Shown here one piece after another: positions 7,787 to 8,210 of a stretch of DNA of 8,210 nucleotides. Made by a program: the position numbers and the translations under genes. The stretch is taken from positions 1 to 8,210 of the forward strand of contig JADFMC010000083.1 of NCBI GenBank assembly GCA_022564085.1, read 5' to 3'. Under the pieces are notes generated by a model. It was not told the DNA's origin. It was given only the letters and a program-made list of their open reading frames with translations, and ran no database searches. Every line of letters starts with the position of its first letter. Positions within the stretch are counted from its first letter, which is position 1. This DNA is from Fidelibacterota bacterium (GTDB taxonomy: Bacteria > Fidelibacterota > Marinisomatia > SCGC-AAA003-L08 > TS1B11).

Positions 7787-7836
7787 GCTTATTCGTAATT
7801 AACAGGTCGGCGGTTCGATTCCGCCAGGTGGGTCCC
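7787..7836 (+). pseudogene. tRNA-Thr(CGT)-like 3' half
   Basis: An anticodon loop TTCGTAA (7792-7798, anticodon CGT at 7794-7796) is followed at exactly canonical spacing by a five-base 3' strand, a five-base variable region AGGTC and a perfect T-arm: GGCGG, loop TTCGATT, CCGCC (7809-7825). Next come AGGTGGG, then T and CCC where the acceptor end would be. The anticodon stem GCTTA/TTAAC has two mismatches. The upstream sequence offers no strand pairing with AGGTGGG; a D-arm-like GCT...AGC exists, but its loop is too long. The encoded 3' end is CCC, not CCA. A 3' half without its 5' half is what a tRNA-targeted integration or recombination event leaves behind. A functional tRNA is unlikely from what can be seen. 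Confidence 0.55.
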
Positions 7837-7990
7837 GGGTATTGAATTAGAATCCTTCTCACGGGAGTTCATGATTTCAGTTATATCTGTAGATCAGGAC
7901 AACAAACCAAGTCAATTATTGCCGCCCTACGGATGCACTAAATCCATGGGAATACCGCTTATCCGCGATCTATTATTTGGTGATTAACCG

Positions 7991-8046
7991 AATTCAACTG
8001 GACGTTGACTCGTCTCATTTGAAACCACTCAACGTCCAGTTGAATT
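7991..8046. repeat. 56-base near-perfect palindrome
   Basis: The outer arms at 7991-8008 and 8029-8046 are perfect 18-base inverted repeats (AATTCAACTGGACGTTGA and its complement). The 20 bases between them continue the same symmetry. Of the 27 opposed positions up to the central TT, 24 pair; the mismatches are at 8009/8028, 8011/8026 and 8014/8023. The 3' side is followed by TATTACC, not a T tract. The outer arm has only 8 G or C in 18, unlike most intrinsic terminators. It could be a dispersed palindromic repeat, a miniature element remnant, a bidirectional terminator or a structured RNA. Confidence 0.8.
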
Positions 8047-8210
8047 TATTACCGAGAATAAAACTACACTTTCGATGGTTCAAATCTAACCTGATCTCAA
8101 TCTCACAATATACAATGTTATCCATTTGGAGTCCCCGGAAACCAAAATATCCACGGTGACGAAGGACTTGGTGAAGATAAAGGCTTCCAACGATGAAAGG
8201 GTGCACAATG

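Larger units (their letters stand above)
7488..8210. other. Gene-poor tail with tRNA relics and palindromes
   Basis: No convincing coding region is seen in these 723 bases. The open frames are at most about 94 codons, unsupported by ribosome sites or recognisable domains, and several arise as antisense readings of tRNA-like sequence. G+C is about 44% over 7501-8160 by hand count, with a minimum of 19 of 60 at 8041-8100; single lines counted in the hem genes gave 34-40 of 60. Contents: a hairpin at 7502-7529, a five-pair hairpin at 7561-7577, a CAT-type tRNA-like 3' half on the minus strand near 7627-7673, a six-pair hairpin at 7733-7748 (AGCGAG, loop TTAT, CTCGCT), a Thr(CGT)-type tRNA 3' half at 7787-7836 and a long palindrome at 7991-8046. 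Nothing further is recognised from 8047 to the end. Confidence 0.6.

Noticed and set aside
7668..7862. Small minus-strand frame containing WRNRTADLLITN
   Set aside because: This peptide is the antisense translation of the tRNA-Thr-like sequence, a well-known source of spurious protein predictions, not a gene.
8066..8094. GGTTCAAATCTAACC as a further tRNA T-arm
   Set aside because: The five-base stem does not pair properly and no anticodon arm precedes it at the right distance.
7977..8206. Short overlapping open frames on both strands around the palindrome
   Set aside because: They are 60-63 codons long with no ribosome site and no domain, and they include the palindrome itself in their coding sequence.
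8193..8210. Possible start of a next gene (ATG at 8193 with AAAGG upstream)
   Set aside because: Only six codons are visible before the window ends, so nothing can be supported.
1..8210. CRISPR array, insertion sequence, toxin-antitoxin or defence system
   Set aside because: No regularly spaced repeats, no transposase or integrase, and no nuclease or toxin-like gene were found on either strand.

Overview
The window is dominated by a heme (protoporphyrin IX) biosynthesis operon read left to right. It holds the 3' part of hemE, then hemN, hemH, hemG (HemY-type), hemB and hemL, filling positions 1-6596 almost without gaps. The first four genes are joined by three identical 4-base ATGA start/stop overlaps. 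hemB and hemL follow with gaps of 19 and 10 bases. HemL and HemB supply 5-aminolevulinate and porphobilinogen, HemE makes coproporphyrinogen III, HemN and HemG make protoporphyrin IX, and HemH inserts iron. hemA, hemC and hemD are not in the window, and neither is the promoter; all presumably lie upstream or elsewhere.

Directly after hemL (9 bases past its stop, same reading frame) lies a 293-codon open frame. It has a dockerin-like calcium-loop motif, a beta-rich middle and a clear C-terminal sorting domain of the type IX secretion (Por) kind. It has no signal peptide, no ribosome binding site and no ordinary ATG start. It looks like the C-terminal remnant of a larger secreted protein.

From 7488 to 8210 I find no convincing gene. 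This 0.7 kb is poorer in G+C (about 44% by hand count over 7501-8160) than the genes before it. It contains tRNA-derived fragments: a good 3' half of a threonine-type (CGT) tRNA on the plus strand and a weaker 3' half with a CAT anticodon on the minus strand. It also holds several small hairpins and a 56-base near-perfect palindrome at 7991-8046. This reads as a non-coding or decayed region of the kind found next to tRNA genes or integration sites. No integrase or transposase is visible.

The organism is most likely a Gram-negative environmental bacterium of the FCB kind (for example Marinimicrobia, KSB1, Calditrichota or Ignavibacteriota). The reasons are the type IX sorting domain with its 'NYPNPFN' signature and the dockerin-like motif in a secreted protein, together with a C5-pathway, protoporphyrin-route heme operon. 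The lineage is inference. I see no new biological system here; the operon is ordinary, and the points worth a second look are the hemL/secreted-fragment junction and the tail region.
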